DNA of 6,928 bases, taken from Planctomycetota bacterium. Lineage in GTDB: Bacteria; Planctomycetota; B129-G9. The stretch spans positions 1 through 6,928 of the forward strand of contig JAUWEX010000055.1 in assembly GCA_030607235.1 (NCBI GenBank). The letters run 5' to 3'. Shown piece by piece: positions 1 to 5,823 of this stretch. Position numbers and translations under genes: made by a program. Position 1 is the first letter of the stretch; each line of letters opens with the position of its first letter. The notes under the pieces are model-generated. The model made no database searches, was not told the origin of the DNA, and was given only the letters and a program-made list of their open reading frames with translations.

Positions 1-7
1 GAAACAT
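1..7 (-). CDS. mraZ: Start of a leftward gene, probably mraZ (partial)
   Basis: Only the first two codons and one base are in the window: ATG TTT C on the minus strand. The ATG is preceded by GGAG with 5 nt between, a good ribosome binding site. MraZ proteins commonly begin Met-Phe followed by a conserved short strand. The main reason for the call is the upstream promoter with GTGG repeats at 10-bp spacing, the known MraZ operator pattern. MraZ is a DNA-binding protein with an AbrB-like fold, normally encoded first in the division and cell-wall cluster ahead of rsmH (mraW), ftsL and ftsI, and it controls its own operon. With no protein sequence to read, this is an inference from context. The competing frame from an ATG at 74 (M-K-K-F...) is also open to the edge, but lacks a ribosome binding site. 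Confidence 0.45.
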
Positions 8-220
8 AATCGCTCCGCTTTGTCAGATGTGACCCCTCTTCTTCAACACCCCTGATATGAACAAATTTTTTCATTAACAGGTGTGTGTGCATTAACGATT
101 TCGACAGCACTCATGGGGAAAGCGCTGAAATACTCGAATCGCAGATAATCGAATTAGGATTGCCGGATTTGAATTGTCATTTATCTCATTGTCATTTTCG
201 GCGCTTACTCTTTCAAACTT
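8..220 (-). other. Long untranslated leader of the putative mraZ operon
   Basis: This AT-rich stretch lies between the promoter and the M-F start. It contains a direct repeat of a 10-mer, ATTGTCATTT on the plus strand, at 173-182 and 188-197 (period 15). No convincing coding sequence is seen: possible small frames on both strands have neither a ribosome binding site nor recognisable protein features. Leaders of mraZ are often much shorter, so its length is worth noting. It may hold further control sites or mean that the real first gene starts earlier. Confidence 0.35.
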
Positions 221-297
221 TAACACTTTTTCCCACTTTTTTCCACTTGACGTTGTTAGTATACATTCCAGTCCCACTTTGTCAAACGCTTTTCCAC
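221..297 (-). promoter_or_regulatory. Array of GTGG boxes, probable MraZ operator
   Basis: Reading the minus strand, GTG-containing boxes start at 297 (GTGGAA), 277 (GTGGGA), 246 (GTGGAA), 236 (GTGGGA) and 226 (GTGTTA). The last three form tandem 10-mers AAGTGGAAAA, AAGTGGGAAA and AAGTGTTAAA in exact 10-bp register, so they lie on one face of the helix. They sit just downstream of the -10, within the first 30 nt of the transcript. The box at 277 lies in the promoter spacer, and the one at 297 is two turns upstream of it. MraZ is known to bind TGGGN repeats separated by 5 nt in Escherichia coli and AAAGTG-type repeats in Mycoplasma, both with 10-bp spacing. Assigning the array to MraZ is inference from this match. 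Confidence 0.6.
258..285 (-). promoter_or_regulatory. Sigma70-type promoter reading left toward putative mraZ
   Basis: On the minus strand there is a perfect -35 TTGACA (285 to 280), a 16-bp spacer and a -10 TATACT (263 to 258) directly preceded by TG. Transcription would start near 251. It is among the closest matches to consensus in the window. It faces away from the kinase gene, so it should drive the gene or operon entering at position 7, giving a leader of about 240 nt. Confidence 0.65.
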
Positions 298-637
298 TCA
301 AAAATCGCAATAAATCGAGAAAGTTTTTTGGGACACGTCCAGAGGGGTGGGATTTTGATAACAGACGCCAGACATTGTGGTTGTGTTCATGTTAGGGCGA
401 AAACTTTATTCGCAAATCTCACGGATTCCCCAAATCCTTTTGCCATAGAGAGCACGGGCAAGGAAAACTCTGCGGTTGATTGAAGACCCGGATGTGTTTG
501 GGCGCAATGCCTTGTTGAATAAGGGTTGCGGCGGAGAGGCGGGAAGGAAACTCGTGTGTGTTCGTGTGTACTTGTTCGCCATGATTTTTGGCGAATTCGT
601 GGTTGCAAAATGTTCTCTGTGTGCTCGGTGGTGGGAA
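298..637. other. Intergenic stretch with degenerate simple repeats
   Basis: No gene is supported here. On the minus strand the segment next to the kinase stop (about 540-637) is rich in degenerate ACACAGAG and CACGAA words. One example is two copies of ACACACGA 10 bp apart, at 552-559 and 562-569 on the plus strand (TCGTGTGT). Similar low-complexity CACAGAG/CACGAA tracts are familiar from intergenic regions of many environmental bacteria and are probably dispersed repeat remnants. Open frames crossing this stretch have no ribosome binding site and no recognisable domain. No clear intrinsic terminator for the kinase gene was found. Confidence 0.4.
575..595. repeat. Small inverted repeat downstream of the kinase gene
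   Basis: TTCGCC (575-580) and GGCGAA (590-595) form a 6-bp stem around a 9-nt loop, 43 nt after the kinase stop codon. There is no T-run on the minus strand, so it is a weak candidate for transcript-end processing rather than a proper intrinsic terminator. Confidence 0.3.
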
Positions 638-2761
638 CTACTCGAACGGCGAGGGCGCGCGAAGGGCGCGGTTCATCAGGAACCACGAATAGAAGATAGA
701 CGACAGCCAGCACGGCAGGCCGAAGACCAGCATGAATTCGCCGGACGAGGCCTTGTCGATGGCGCCCTTGGCGAAGTAGGAGTATGCCAGCAGGATACCC
801 GCGGCGATGACGCCTATCATCAGCCAGCCGCCGAGGTAGCCCTGCGAGGTGGTGAAGTATTTTACGCGGGTCAGACGATCCTTGAACCCGTCGAACGGCC
901 CGGCGAAGGCCGACGCCAGGAGCGTATTGCCCGCCGCGCTCAAAACCAGAAACGCCGCCGCGGCGATTATCGGGCCGAAGGTTTCGATGACCGCGACTCT
1001 CTCGAATGCGAACAGCCCCGCGCCGAAAATCAGCGCGCCGCACAGCACCAGCGCCAGAAGGTAGACCGGCAGCATCGAGACGGTCATGCGGGTTACTTCG
1101 GTGAATTTCGACATCACGCCGGTGGTCGCGTCGACGCCGAGGGGCTTGGCGATCAGTATCTCGCGCAGTTCGTTCTCCGCCTCGGGGCCTCCGCCACAGG
1201 CCACCGCCAGCCGGAAGTTGCGCTCGGCCTCTTCGATGTGGCCGAGTTTCCTCTCCATGCGCCCGATCATTACCAGCGTCTGCGGATTGCGCGGCTCTAT
1301 CTGGAGCGCGTAGTTGCAGTACATCTTGGCCTCGTCGTATTTTTTCTTCTTGACCAGTTGCGTGGCGCACTCGTGCGTGAACGAGAGCAGTTCGGGCTTG
1401 GGGCCGTGGGACGAATGGATGTCGCGCAGTTCCTGCAGGGCGCGGTCGTAGAGTTTGGCTTCGAAACTGATGCGCGCGATCTGGGTCTGCGAGGCGAAGT
1501 TGTCGCCTGCGCCGACACCGTCGTCGGCCCTGGGCGCCGCGCTCACGGCGGTCTTCTTGGCGGCGGGTCCGTCGCCGACCGCGACATCGGGCGCTTGCTG
1601 GTCGCCGAGCGCCCTGCGCAGGACGCGGGCGAATTCGAGGCAGTCGGCGAAGCGGTTTTCGGGCCGCTTTTCGAGGCTCTTGAGGATGACGCGGTTGAGT
1701 TCTTCGCTAAGGCCCTTGATGGGCTTGGCGGGCTTGTCGAGTATCTGGAAAGTCAGGCTGTGCATCGGCCCGTCGAAGGGCGGATGCCCGGCGAGGAGTT
1801 CGTAGGCCGTCGCGCCGAGCGAATAGATGTCGCTACGGTGGTCGACTTCCTCGCCGCGGTACTGCTCGGGCGACATGTAGACGGGCGAGCCGATGACGCT
1901 GTCGCCGGTCAGCCGCGTCTGTTCCATCTTGAGTTGGCGCGCGATTCCGAAGTCGCAAATTTTTATCCTGCCCGCCTTCACGTCCTGATGGGTCATCTCG
2001 GAGAGCGACCTGCGGCACTGCGGAATTTTGGGCAGACCGCCGGGCTGTGCGGGCTCGAGCGGATCGGGCAGCGGCGTCGCTCCGCGCGCGACGAGCGGCG
2101 GCACGAAAGGCGAGTCCGGCGGCAGCAAGAGCATGACGTTGGCCGGTTTGATGTCGCGGTGGACGACGCCCTTTTCGTGGGCGTAGTGCAGGCCCTCACA
2201 GATAACGGCTGCGTAGTTGACGACCTCGGCGGGCGGAAGCGCGCCGCGGCTTTCAACCAGATCCATCAGCGTAGGCCCGTTGACGTATTCCATGACCATG
2301 TAGGTCTGGCCGGCGTGCTGGTCGTAGGCGAAGAGTCGCACGATGGTGTCGTGCGAGAGCGACATCGCGGTCAGCGCCTCGCGCTTGAGGCGTTTCTCGG
2401 CCTGGAGTTCGGGCGCGAGTTGCGGCGGCAGGAGTTTGATTGCGACGCGCATGTTGTCCAGCAGCGTGTCCTCGGCCAGGTAGATAACGCCCATCCCGCC
2501 GCGGGCGATCTTGTAGACGAGTTTGTAACGGTCGGAGAGCACCCTGAGCGATTCCACGTCGAACTCGGGAGAGGGCACGTCGTAGACGTCGGATTTTTTT
2601 ACGTCGAGGGGCTTGCCGGGTTCGATGGCCTGGGTCGGGAGCGGCTCGGTGGAGGTGCGGGTCTGCGCATCAAGCGCCGCGCCGCAGGCGGTGCACTTGC
2701 CGGCGCGGGTGGACGTGCGCACGCCGCACGCGGGGCAGGTTATGTAATCGTCATTGGCCAT
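638..2761 (-). CDS. Membrane-anchored Ser/Thr protein kinase with N-terminal zinc ribbon and TPR repeats
   Basis: A 707-residue Hanks-type (PknB-like) kinase that phosphorylates Ser/Thr residues. Domain order: a zinc ribbon with C9xxC12 and C23xxC26; a linker; the kinase domain at about 79-385; TPR-like helical repeats at about 425-540; and four predicted membrane helices at about 561-586, 592-612, 641-663 and 674-694. Catalytic features are complete: a Gly-rich loop (ARGGMG, first Gly replaced by Ala86), the VAIK lysine K109, HRD with D203, N208, DFG D270, SPE 297-299 and D311. About 50 proline-rich residues (about 212-264) are inserted between the catalytic loop and DFG, where PknB-like kinases have only a few. 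The frame is continuous there. With helices at the C-terminus, the ribbon, kinase and TPRs should be cytosolic. The ATG start gives the intact ribbon; its ribosome binding site is weak. It appears monocistronic. Substrates cannot be told. Confidence 0.95.
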   Translation of the reverse strand: MANDDYITCPACGVRTSTRAGKCTACGAALDAQTRTSTEPLPTQAIEPGKPLDVKKSDVYDVPSPEFDVESLRVLSDRYKLVYKIARGGMGVIYLAEDTLLDNMRVAIKLLPPQLAPELQAEKRLKREALTAMSLSHDTIVRLFAYDQHAGQTYMVMEYVNGPTLMDLVESRGALPPAEVVNYAAVICEGLHYAHEKGVVHRDIKPANVMLLLPPDSPFVPPLVARGATPLPDPLEPAQPGGLPKIPQCRRSLSEMTHQDVKAGRIKICDFGIARQLKMEQTRLTGDSVIGSPVYMSPEQYRGEEVDHRSDIYSLGATAYELLAGHPPFDGPMHSLTFQILDKPAKPIKGLSEELNRVILKSLEKRPENRFADCLEFARVLRRALGDQQAPDVAVGDGPAAKKTAVSAAPRADDGVGAGDNFASQTQIARISFEAKLYDRALQELRDIHSSHGPKPELLSFTHECATQLVKKKKYDEAKMYCNYALQIEPRNPQTLVMIGRMERKLGHIEEAERNFRLAVACGGGPEAENELREILIAKPLGVDATTGVMSKFTEVTRMTVSMLPVYLLALVLCGALIFGAGLFAFERVAVIETFGPIIAAAAFLVLSAAGNTLLASAFAGPFDGFKDRLTRVKYFTTSQGYLGGWLMIGVIAAGILLAYSYFAKGAIDKASSGEFMLVFGLPCWLSSIFYSWFLMNRALRAPSPFE

Positions 2762-2801
2762 CGTCGCACGTTTCCGAAACTCTGTTTATAGAGACAGATT
2801 G

Positions 2802-2830
2802 AGTTTATCTTATCCGCACGGTAATGTCAA
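2802..2830 (-). promoter_or_regulatory. Probable promoter of the kinase gene
   Basis: On the minus strand TTGACA (2830 to 2825) is followed by a 17-bp spacer and TAAACT (2807 to 2802), which matches the -10 consensus at four of six positions. A start near 2795 would give a leader of about 35 nt before the kinase ATG. The perfect -35, ideal spacing and position support it. Confidence 0.6.
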
Positions 2831-2853
2831 GGCGGCAGGCGGGGCCTGCTGCC
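2831..2853. repeat. GC-rich stem-loop abutting the kinase promoter
   Basis: GGCGGCAGGC (2831-2840) pairs with GCCTGCTGCC (2844-2853) through ten positions, one of them a G-T wobble, around a GGG loop. It touches the -35 hexamer of the kinase promoter. It has no T-run in either direction, so it may be a protein site or a repeat remnant rather than a terminator. Confidence 0.4.
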
Positions 2854-2895
2854 AAGTACGGAGTAAGCACCTATTGCAAGACCCGCTCGCTGTCC

Positions 2896-2927
2896 GTCGC
2901 CCTTCGGCGACAGAAGCGCTTCGCTTC
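2896..2927. repeat. Two tandem small hairpins with CTT/CTTC loops
   Basis: GTCGCC-CTTC-GGCGAC (2896-2911) and GAAGCG-CTT-CGCTTC (2913-2927) are perfect 6-bp stems, one base apart. They lie just left of the larger inverted-repeat element and may belong to the same dispersed repeat. No coding sequence spans them convincingly. Confidence 0.4.
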
Positions 2928-2950
2928 CACCTGCTGACAAATCTTGTGGG

Positions 2951-3066
2951 CTGAAAGGGACACTTCCTCCTTCGCGGGGCGAAAGGCTTTCACACAGGGG
3001 TTATTATCCTTATGATTGAGGCATTTAGAGATCAGGACAATCCGCGAAGGGATGTGTCCCTTTCAG
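2951..3066. mobile_element. 116-bp inverted-repeat element, MITE- or REP-like
   Basis: The ends are long imperfect inverted repeats. CTGAAAGGGACAC (2951-2963) pairs perfectly with GTGTCCCTTTCAG (3054-3066). After a small internal loop (5 nt against 3), CCTTCGCGG (2969-2977) pairs with CCGCGAAGG (3042-3050). The 64 bp between the arms are AT-rich and do not encode a protein. The structure suits a miniature transposable element or a REP-type palindrome of the kind linked to TnpA-REP (RAYT) transposases. No flanking target duplication could be seen and no transposase is in the window, so the mobile nature is inferred. Confidence 0.4.
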
Positions 3067-3103
3067 ACAGGCGAAGCGGGATCGGCGGCAGATGCAAATT
3101 TAT

Positions 3104-3134
3104 TTGACAAAGGCGACAGAGTGGGCCATATTAT
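3104..3134 (+). promoter_or_regulatory. Promoter of the two-lipoprotein operon
   Basis: A perfect -35 TTGACA (3104-3109) is followed by two overlapping -10 candidates: CATATT (3127-3132, 17-bp spacer) and TATTAT (3129-3134, 19-bp spacer, closer to consensus). Transcription would begin near 3140, about 40 nt ahead of the first ATG. It starts 38 bp right of the inverted-repeat element. Confidence 0.55.
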
Positions 3135-3146
3135 CTGCTGGGAAAG

Positions 3147-3156
3147 AAGCATGCTT
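3147..3156. promoter_or_regulatory. 10-bp palindrome just after the operon promoter
   Basis: AAGCATGCTT is a perfect palindrome in the expected early leader, between the -10 and the ribosome binding site AAAAGGAG (3167-3174). It could be an operator half-pair or chance. Support is position only. Confidence 0.25.
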
Positions 3157-3180
3157 TTCATATATTAAAAGGAGCCTGCC

Positions 3181-4044
3181 ATGAAAACATACCTGCCGTT
3201 AATCTTGCTGTGCCTGGCGTGCGCCTTCGCGCTGCCGGCCTGCAAGGCACAACCCGCGCAAAAAGCACAAGCCGCCGATATGGAGGCGCGCCTCGACGCG
3301 CTTGAAAGAAATCTGGACAGAATTTGCAGCATCCTCGAAGAACGCGATGATGAAGAAATTATGACATTCGAGGGCGACCATCTTAATGTCTTGCAAGAAC
3401 TTCTCCAAAGGAAATTGCATGAGGCTTTCGAAAATGGCGAATATGAGCATGAAATAATCATCAGAGAAAAAGCAGAACAAATAGAAATCGAACCGTTAAG
3501 CGATGAATTTCTGGAATCTTTGCTCGACAATCTCGACGCGGGCAGCCTGAAAACGCCTGTGCAAACAGAGACAATTCGCGTCAAGGGACGCATACACAGA
3601 CTGCACAAAGATGTGCTCTCGCATCAGATGCGCGAGCGACTGGAGCGCATCAAGAGTCGCCTGCGGCCCGCACAGCGCAAGGATCTGGACAGAATTCTGA
3701 GGTACATCGCGGCGGCCGCGCGGCAAGGCGACAGGCAGCTGCGCCGACCCGAAGCCCGTCCGCGATGCGAGAAGCGCCCGCACCGGAAGGACTGCGAAAG
3801 ACGCGAGCACGAACGCCGGGAGGTCCGCCCCGTCCTGCGCGAGGTCAATCCTGAGTTGCGCGAGTTGCACGAGCGGATCGAGCGTTGCAAAAAAGAACTC
3901 AACGTATTCAGGGAGAGGATCTCCGCAGTCTTAAAACAACATCGGGAAGAACTGCGGAAGAGAGACGAAAGAATCGAGCGGCTCGAAAAGGCCGTCCGGC
4001 AGTTGAAGCGGGAAATCGAAGAACTTAAGAAAGAGGACAAGTAA
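3181..4044 (+). CDS. Arg/Glu-rich coiled-coil lipoprotein
   Basis: A 287-residue protein of unrecognised family. The N-terminus is a lipoprotein signal: a short charged start, a hydrophobic stretch (about 5-18) and a lipobox L18-P19-A20-C21, with Lys22 next to the lipidated Cys. Proline at the -2 position is less usual. The mature part has a short heptad-like helix (about 32-56), an acidic middle (about 57-130), then a strongly basic region (about 133-215) rich in Arg, His and Lys with extra cysteines C196 and C205. It ends in a long charged coiled coil (about 216-287). The start is fixed by AAAAGGAG six bases before ATG. It is first in an operon, 3 bp before a second lipoprotein. A long basic coil tethered to the envelope could span the periplasm or contact peptidoglycan, lipopolysaccharide or nucleic acid, but none of this is shown by the sequence. 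Confidence 0.8.
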   Translation: MKTYLPLILLCLACAFALPACKAQPAQKAQAADMEARLDALERNLDRICSILEERDDEEIMTFEGDHLNVLQELLQRKLHEAFENGEYEHEIIIREKAEQIEIEPLSDEFLESLLDNLDAGSLKTPVQTETIRVKGRIHRLHKDVLSHQMRERLERIKSRLRPAQRKDLDRILRYIAAAARQGDRQLRRPEARPRCEKRPHRKDCERREHERREVRPVLREVNPELRELHERIERCKKELNVFRERISAVLKQHREELRKRDERIERLEKAVRQLKREIEELKKEDK

Positions 4045-4047
4045 AAC

Positions 4048-4527
4048 ATGCAAAAAATCAGAATCGCAATCACTGTTCTCGTTACGGCGTGCGTCCTTAT
4101 GCTCGCGGCCTGCGAGCACAAGCCCGAGCCGAAACAAAAGGCCGTGAAGCAAAAGACACAAATCAAACGCAACCATCTCACAAACAAGCCAGTCTGCATT
4201 GACTTGCCGGCCGGCGACGAAAAGTGGGAGCTGATCAAGCAGTACGTAAAGGACAACTACACAAAGCCGATTAAAACGAAACAAAACGCGTATGTCGTCA
4301 GCGACTGGATTGTGCTGGGCCGCGATGAGAACACAGAGTATCGCAAACAGATCCGCATCTGGCCAACCTATCCGGCTTGCCCGGACAAGGACAAGACGAG
4401 AGTGCAGATCATCGTCGCCATTGAAAAGCAATACTACACCGCACCCGAGCCGCAATGGACGGGATGTGGCTATGATGCCGACGAGCAGGAGCGTATCGCC
4501 CGCGAACTGAAGTCGATCCTCAACTAG
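4048..4527 (+). CDS. Small lipoprotein, second gene of the operon
   Basis: A 159-residue protein of unrecognised family. It has a textbook lipoprotein signal: charged start, hydrophobic core and lipobox L19-A20-A21-C22 followed by Glu23. A Lys/Gln/Pro-rich linker (about 24-48) leads into a compact domain of about 110 residues holding three cysteines (C50, C111, C140) and many aromatic residues (the Trp at 60, 87, 105 and 137 and paired Tyr at 129-130). The alternating strands around 82-106 and 117-130 suggest a mixed alpha/beta fold, possibly with a disulfide. It begins 3 bp after the previous stop, with AAGAGGA ten bases ahead of ATG, so the two are co-transcribed and probably act together in the envelope. 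An intrinsic terminator follows 18 bp after the stop. Function unknown. Confidence 0.8.
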   Translation: MQKIRIAITVLVTACVLMLAACEHKPEPKQKAVKQKTQIKRNHLTNKPVCIDLPAGDEKWELIKQYVKDNYTKPIKTKQNAYVVSDWIVLGRDENTEYRKQIRIWPTYPACPDKDKTRVQIIVAIEKQYYTAPEPQWTGCGYDADEQERIARELKSILN

Positions 4528-4545
4528 CGCGAGAGTATATAAATT

Positions 4546-4583
4546 ACCGCAGTCCGCCTCATGCGGACTGCGGTTTTATTTTT
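4546..4583 (+). terminator. Intrinsic terminator ending the lipoprotein operon
   Basis: A 12-bp perfect stem, ACCGCAGTCCGC (4546-4557) with GCGGACTGCGGT (4563-4574), around a CTCAT loop. It is followed by a T-rich tail (TTTATTTTT, 4575-4583). It lies between convergent genes. The other side has only a weak T-run (AATTTATA on the minus strand), so it may also partly end htrA transcripts. Its inner 23 nt recur almost exactly at 5824-5846. Confidence 0.85.
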
Positions 4584-4589
4584 GCGCGA

Positions 4590-5678
4590 TTAGTCGGGTT
4601 GGGTGCCGAGTTTGACGGAGACCTTGATTTCACCGCCGTTGCGGATCACGGTCATTTTTATGATCGTTTTCGGGCGGTTTTTGGCGATGATGAAGCGGAA
4701 CTGGTTGGTGTCGGTGATGGCGACGCCGTCGATTGCGGTAACGAGATCGCCGGATTTCAGGTTCGCGTCGCGCGCGGGCTGGCCGGAGATTTCCATGATG
4801 TAGACGCCCTTGAGCGTGGAGACCTTGAGTTTGCGGCGGAGGGCTTCGAGGCTGCCGAGTTTGAGTGCGCGCGCCAGATCGTAGTCGAGGTCCATCACCG
4901 ACGCGCCGAGAAGTCCGCGCACCACTTTGCCGTCTTTGATGAGCCGCTCGGCGACGAAGATCGCGACGCTGGAAGGTATGGCGAGGCCGATTTTCCGGGA
5001 GATGCCGGTGTCGGAGACCATCGCGGAGTTTACGCCGACCACTTCGCCCCGGATGTTGACCAGCGGCCCGCCGCTGTTGCCGGGGTTGATGATGGCGTCG
5101 GTCTGGATGAAGTCTTCGTAGGCGTAGGCGCCCGCGTTTTCGTAAACGCCGATGCGGTCGCGGCCGGTGGCGCTGACGATTCCGGCGGTAACGGTGTGGC
5201 TGAGGAATCCGAAGGGGTTGCCCACGGCGAGCACGTCGTCGCCGGCGCGCAGCGCGTCGGAGTCGCCCCAGCGCACGGGCTTAAGGCCCCTGATGGGTAT
5301 GCGCAGGACGGCGAGGTCTGTCTTGGCGTCGACGCCGACGACGGTGGCCTTGTAGCGGCGCTTGTCGGCGAGGATGACGATGATTTCGGAGTGATCTTTC
5401 ACGACATGGTTGTTGGTCATGACGTGGCCTTTGTTGTCGATGATGAAGCCGCTGCCGGCAGTCGCGCGGTAGCTGCTTCCGGCGACGATGCTGACGGCGC
5501 TGGGCAGTATCCTCTGCGCGGCGGCGCGGCGGGGATTGGCCGGCGCGGACGCCGAGGGGCCGTCGTCCCGGGCCTGCGCGCGGGGAGGCTGCAAGACGAT
5601 GTGGGCCGCGGCGAGTGCGACGAAGATTCCCAGGAAGAACACGACGACGTGGGTGAGCAGGCTGCGATTGAAACTCAT
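4590..5678 (-). CDS. htrA: HtrA/Deg-family serine protease with one PDZ domain
   Basis: A 362-residue periplasmic protease of the HtrA (DegP/DegQ/DegS) family, which degrades or senses misfolded envelope proteins. The order is: an N-terminal hydrophobic segment (about 10-27), either an anchor or a signal peptide cut near A34-Q35-A36; a trypsin-like domain (about 55-245) with the full catalytic triad H91 (TNNHVV), D121 (TDLAVL) and S202 (GNSGGPL); and one PDZ domain (about 257-357) with a hydrophobic-strand carboxylate loop near 252-258 and the SGDLV-AIDG motif at 309-318. A single PDZ and this length are closer to DegS-type or short HtrA proteins than to DegP, which has two. The start is well supported by AAGGAG (5692 to 5687) eight bases before the ATG. 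An intrinsic terminator stands 33 nt upstream of the start, so its transcription may be separate from, or attenuated relative to, the LOG gene upstream. Confidence 0.95.
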   Translation of the reverse strand: MSFNRSLLTHVVVFFLGIFVALAAAHIVLQPPRAQARDDGPSASAPANPRRAAAQRILPSAVSIVAGSSYRATAGSGFIIDNKGHVMTNNHVVKDHSEIIVILADKRRYKATVVGVDAKTDLAVLRIPIRGLKPVRWGDSDALRAGDDVLAVGNPFGFLSHTVTAGIVSATGRDRIGVYENAGAYAYEDFIQTDAIINPGNSGGPLVNIRGEVVGVNSAMVSDTGISRKIGLAIPSSVAIFVAERLIKDGKVVRGLLGASVMDLDYDLARALKLGSLEALRRKLKVSTLKGVYIMEISGQPARDANLKSGDLVTAIDGVAITDTNQFRFIIAKNRPKTIIKMTVIRNGGEIKVSVKLGTQPD

Positions 5679-5711
5679 TTCGGCTTCTCCTTCGAGCGAG
5701 TGTATTGCAAC

Positions 5712-5742
5712 AAAAAATCCGGAGCCGCAAGGGACTCCGGAT
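5712..5742 (-). terminator. Intrinsic terminator just upstream of htrA
   Basis: On the minus strand ATCCGGAG (5742 to 5735) pairs with CTCCGGAT (5724 to 5717) around a 10-nt loop. The T of the last pair and the following run give TTTTTT (5717 to 5712 region). It can end transcripts of the LOG gene, which stops 170 nt upstream. Only 33 nt separate it from the htrA ATG, so any htrA promoter further up would have to read through it. No good promoter is visible after it; TACACT (5704 to 5699) is a possible -10 without a matching -35. Confidence 0.75.
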
Positions 5743-5823
5743 ATTTCTTCGTAAAATTAAGTGCAAAACTTCTGGTATTTCCGCGCTAAAGCATTTTAAG
5801 ATATTATCCTCCACCGCAGGCAG

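Noticed and set aside
1..74. Minus-strand frame beginning M-K-K-F at 74 and open to the window edge
   Set aside because: There is no Shine-Dalgarno sequence and its 24 codons do not resemble an MraZ N-terminus. The ATG at 7 with GGAG is the better start, although the frame cannot be excluded.
221..297. GTGG repeats as a CRISPR array or simple microsatellite
   Set aside because: The units are about 10 bp with no spacers of CRISPR length, and they coincide exactly with a promoter, which favours an operator.
85..483. A 132-codon plus-strand frame at the left end
   Set aside because: It has no ribosome binding site, crosses the strong leftward promoter and GTGG array on the other strand, and its product resembles no protein.
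387..1370. A 327-codon minus-strand frame overlapping the 3' end of the kinase gene
   Set aside because: Most of it is an out-of-frame reading of the kinase C-terminus, and the rest runs through repeat-like intergenic DNA with no family resemblance.
1970..2128. Kinase insert as a frameshift, intron or small mobile insertion
   Set aside because: The frame is continuous and both flanking motifs are normal. No target duplication or terminal repeats are visible, so an in-frame expansion is simpler.
476..2791. A 771-codon open frame on the plus strand opposite the kinase gene
   Set aside because: It lies antisense to a kinase with every catalytic motif intact. Its product has no recognisable domain and looks like the usual reverse-frame shadow of a GC-rich gene.
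2754..2954. A 66-codon plus-strand frame in the kinase-lipoprotein spacer
   Set aside because: It crosses the kinase promoter and several hairpins, has no ribosome binding site, and its sequence reads as translated repeat DNA.
4599..5789. A 396-codon open frame on the plus strand opposite htrA
   Set aside because: It is antisense to an unmistakable HtrA protease. Its product is a low-complexity Gly/Ala/Val/Asp sequence typical of a shadow frame.
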